IMG/VR virus record: IMGVR_UViG_3300035698_035404
Location: 1 to 31,104 of that record
From: a virus
Strand: one strand, 5' to 3'
DNA: 31,104 nucleotides
Positions 28,914 to 31,104 of this stretch are shown here, piece after piece. Each line of letters opens with the position of its first letter. The stretch's first letter is position 1. Position numbers and translations under genes: made by a program. The notes beneath the pieces were generated by a model. It did no database searches. It saw only the letters and a program-made list of their open reading frames with translations, and was not told the DNA's origin.

Positions 28914-29744
28914 ATGGAAACAAGAATAGAACAGGGCTTTTTTGACCGCAGCCAGACGGTCGACGCTTACGGCATTCATACGGATGCCGAGGTGCCGTAT
29001 TTTATTTTTGACGCCGAGGATGAGGATGCGGTTCTGGAGTTCGCGCACGCGAATATTCCGGACTCCTTCAATAATATGGCGCTTGAAGGTATTGAGATTG
29101 ACGAACGGATAAATGCGACAGTTTTTAAAGTTGTCGCAAAATACAAGATTTCAACTTATTCTCAGCTTTCTTCCGGAGATGGCGAGGAGCCGGAACCGGT
29201 CTACACGTTCGACACCGGAGGTGGCGCACAGCATCTGACGCAGTCGATAATGACGGTCGGAAAATATCCTGCCGACGCGCCGGACTATGCCGGGGCAATC
29301 GGCTATGACGGGGAGAACGTCAATGGAATCGATATTGTCCAGCCGGTGTCGAATTTCGCGGAAACCCACTATCTGGAAGACCGGAAGTTCACCACCGCCT
29401 ATAAGAAAGGCGTGGCTAAAATTACCGGGACTATGAACAACGATTCCTTCCGGGGCTATGAAACCGGAGAGGTGTTGTTCTTGGGCGCGAGCGGCACGAA
29501 AAAGGGCGACGATTCAAACTCTTACTGGGAAGTGACCTATAAGTTCGCTGTCTCGTTCAATCGCAAAAACTTCAATGTCGGCGACATCACCGTAAGCGAA
29601 AAATACGGCTGGGACTACATGTGGATCAGGTACGCCGACGAAGTCGACGACGAGAAAAAATCGTTGGTTAAAAAACCCGTCGCTGTCTATACCGAGCGGG
29701 TCTACATGGTCGCGAATTTTTCAGCACTGGGAATAGGTAGATGA
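28914..29744 (+). CDS. Tail structural protein
   Basis: This 276-residue protein starts at ATG 28914 (METRIEQGFFDRSQTVDAYG). An in-frame ATG at 28881 would begin with an unlikely MKIILFKWKTL segment lying in the cassette edge. It is acidic and beta-rich, with repeated DG, TF and YE turns (YTFDTGGGAQHLTQSIMTVG, NGIDIVQPVSNFAETHYLED, YWEVTYKFAVSFNRKNFNVG). No family is confidently recognised. Its place directly after the tape measure suggests a distal tail or tail-hub component. It overlaps the following gene by four bases (ATGA). Confidence 0.6.
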   Translation: METRIEQGFFDRSQTVDAYGIHTDAEVPYFIFDAEDEDAVLEFAHANIPDSFNNMALEGIEIDERINATVFKVVAKYKISTYSQLSSGDGEEPEPVYTFDTGGGAQHLTQSIMTVGKYPADAPDYAGAIGYDGENVNGIDIVQPVSNFAETHYLEDRKFTTAYKKGVAKITGTMNNDSFRGYETGEVLFLGASGTKKGDDSNSYWEVTYKFAVSFNRKNFNVGDITVSEKYGWDYMWIRYADEVDDEKKSLVKKPVAVYTERVYMVANFSALGIGR

Positions 29745-30673
29745 AAAAGGTAACACCAGGACAAAAATTCAACCCGCAGGCAAACGCGTGGAACTCCTTT
29801 ATTGACGCGGCGCTTTACGTCAAACAGCGCCAGAACGATCTCAAGGTTCCGATGCCGTCCGGGGCTTCGCGTCCGATCGCAGTCATGGTGCGCAACGGTT
29901 CCGATGCGGTTATGGAACAGTTTTCCGCAGTTATGCTTGGCGACCTGCTCATAAAACCACAGGACAACGCGGGGGATTTTCGCGGCAGGGCGCCGGTCTT
30001 TGAAGCCGAAAACATCTCAGTTGATAATCTGGACAGTCAGCTGGCGAGCCTCCAGGAACCATTGGCGGTGAACCGCTGCGGCAGGGCGCTGACCATCGGC
30101 GTGACTCCAGCCCGGCTGACTGTAGCCGATAACGCGCACAAATACGCTACGGTCACTACTGCCGGGCTGTTTTCGGCAGTTTCTGGACCATGCCGGATTC
30201 TCTGGAAAGAGGCGGAAACGGGTGAAAACAAGTGGGCCGTGCTCCAGTTGGGAACGTCGGGAAGTAATGACGCCTATAGCGGTTATTTCAAAGCGGTCGA
30301 TTTGAGCGACGCAGAAGTCGGCATCGTCAACGGTGCGATCAGCGATGAATTGCTCCGGTTCATTGAGCCTGCCGGGCATGCGGTAGTTAACGACATTTAC
30401 ACCGCAATTGATCCGGCTACGCTCGTTCTCTCCGAGGGGGATAATTTTATTTATTTACAGCTGGCTATAGACGAGGGAAACGGTGTGGTACTAAGTGAGT
30501 TCAAAATATCGGCTACCTTTCCCGAGCCGGAAAATCTGAAAGCGAAAGTTCTGATCGCTGTTGCGGCAGTGACAGATGGAATAATCTCCAATCTGGCCCA
30601 GCAGCAACACGGCGTAATCACATCATACATCTTTAAAAGCTGTACGGAAGATTCCGGGAGCGGGAGCGCTTAA
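29741..30673 (+). CDS. Tail-associated structural protein
   Basis: The 310-residue protein opens MKKVTPGQKFNPQANAWNSF, then IDAALYVKQRQNDLK. It continues as a largely beta, glycine-rich chain (RPIAVMVRNGSDAVMEQFSA, RCGRALTIGVTPARLTVADN, WAVLQLGTSGSNDAYSG, FIYLQLAIDEGNG) that ends in a Ser/Gly run. Such N-termini and alternating beta-turns occur in tail-tip or fibre-associated proteins of similar phages. No domain is identified with certainty. Overlap of four bases with the previous gene and one base with the next indicates coupled expression. Confidence 0.55.
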   Translation: MKKVTPGQKFNPQANAWNSFIDAALYVKQRQNDLKVPMPSGASRPIAVMVRNGSDAVMEQFSAVMLGDLLIKPQDNAGDFRGRAPVFEAENISVDNLDSQLASLQEPLAVNRCGRALTIGVTPARLTVADNAHKYATVTTAGLFSAVSGPCRILWKEAETGENKWAVLQLGTSGSNDAYSGYFKAVDLSDAEVGIVNGAISDELLRFIEPAGHAVVNDIYTAIDPATLVLSEGDNFIYLQLAIDEGNGVVLSEFKISATFPEPENLKAKVLIAVAAVTDGIISNLAQQQHGVITSYIFKSCTEDSGSGSA

Positions 30674-31104
30674 TGGCGAAAATATGTTTTCCAATAAAGT
30701 GTGAAATATGTCCCTGCGGATGCTGCCCGGACGTCACAGGCGTTGAAGTGATCATGGCGGAAGCCATGCTGGGTCACGAGGAACGGCCAAACACTTATAT
30801 CGGGTTCAATCACACTTACCATTTGAACAACCGGATTGTTATCCCTGACACCGTCGAGATGCTGGGGTATGGCTGGGCCGGAGGCGGGGTCGTTTTTTAT
30901 AATATTGGCGGCACGGATCCATACAACTGTCAGGTTGTGGTGAAGGGTCCAATGTGTGAAACCATCGAAGTTATGATCTGGGGTGTTTTAGATGACACCA
31001 ACTGCCTGATTCGGGCAGTCGGAACGCTTGAAGCTGTGTCCTGGTGTGATGAAGATCGGGCCATAGTTGCCGGGGAGCCGCTTGGTTTTGAATATGTGTT
31101 ATAA
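30673..31104 (+). CDS. Cysteine-rich tail-region protein
   Basis: This 143-residue protein begins MAKICFPIKCEICPCGCCPD, with six cysteines in the first 18 residues, and has four further cysteines later (YNC, PMC, TNC, SWC). The remainder is beta-rich (NHTYHLNNRIVIPDTVEMLG, NCQVVVKGPMCETIEVMIWG). The cysteine cluster could bind metal or form disulfides in an extracellular virion part. It shares one base with the previous gene (TAATG). The stop codon is the last base of the window, so the gene is complete. No family is recognised. Confidence 0.55.
   Translation: MAKICFPIKCEICPCGCCPDVTGVEVIMAEAMLGHEERPNTYIGFNHTYHLNNRIVIPDTVEMLGYGWAGGGVVFYNIGGTDPYNCQVVVKGPMCETIEVMIWGVLDDTNCLIRAVGTLEAVSWCDEDRAIVAGEPLGFEYVL

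Overview
The window is about 31 kb of a tailed double-stranded DNA phage or prophage. It carries replication/recombination genes, a terminase, a lambda-type portal, a protease-capsid fusion, a tail tube, a tail chaperone with a frameshift and a tape measure protein. I see no tail sheath gene, so a long non-contractile tail (siphovirus-like) is most likely. Almost all genes lie on the + strand, tightly packed with ATGA or TAATG junctions and strong AAGGAGG-type ribosome binding sites, so the host is a bacterium with ordinary Shine-Dalgarno use. Moderate G+C and the gene style would fit a Gram-negative or PVC-group (Lentisphaerota-like) host, but that is a weak inference. I see no integrase, repressor, lysis gene or tRNA, so the lifestyle is undecided. 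A toxin-antitoxin pair and several single-gene cassettes would suit a temperate phage. The window begins on an ATG and ends on a stop codon, so it was probably cut at gene boundaries.

Layout. (1) 1-9561: a sigma-factor-like gene, then a replication and recombination operon: RecE-like nuclease, ParB-like protein, Sak4-like ATPase, DUF669 protein, RusA resolvase, SF2 helicase and a primase-helicase. An antisense HNH gene interrupts it. It ends in a CTCCAACC-repeat plus AT-rich stretch that looks like an origin, and a small HTH gene. (2) 9562-11159: a noncoding stretch with RNA-like secondary structure, then a ParB-methyltransferase fusion. (3) 11177-14140: packaging genes ending in the terminase large subunit. 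(4) 14141-15907: a self-contained AbiEi/AbiEii toxin-antitoxin cassette with its own promoter, inverted-repeat operator and terminator. (5) 15908-17919: a palindrome-rich control region and a C5 cytosine methyltransferase with a second ORF overprinted in another frame. (6) 17920-24324: head genes. (7) 24338-31104: tail genes.

The observations most worth following are these. (a) A near-identical ~70-bp block, containing an ECF-type promoter pattern (GAAC-N17-CGTA), occurs at 564 and 16131, each time before an operon, while a sigma-like gene sits at position 1; this looks like a phage-encoded sigma regulon. (b) Four antisense, AT-rich single-gene cassettes interrupt the + strand operons, and at least two are bordered by a duplicated, diverged end of the neighbouring phage gene. 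(c) A long ORF is overprinted inside the cytosine methyltransferase gene. (d) The conserved portal C-terminus is encoded in the -1 frame after an A5 run. (e) An internal ribosome binding site with a GTG start lies in the linker of the protease-capsid fusion. (f) There is a possible structured RNA between the replication and packaging modules.
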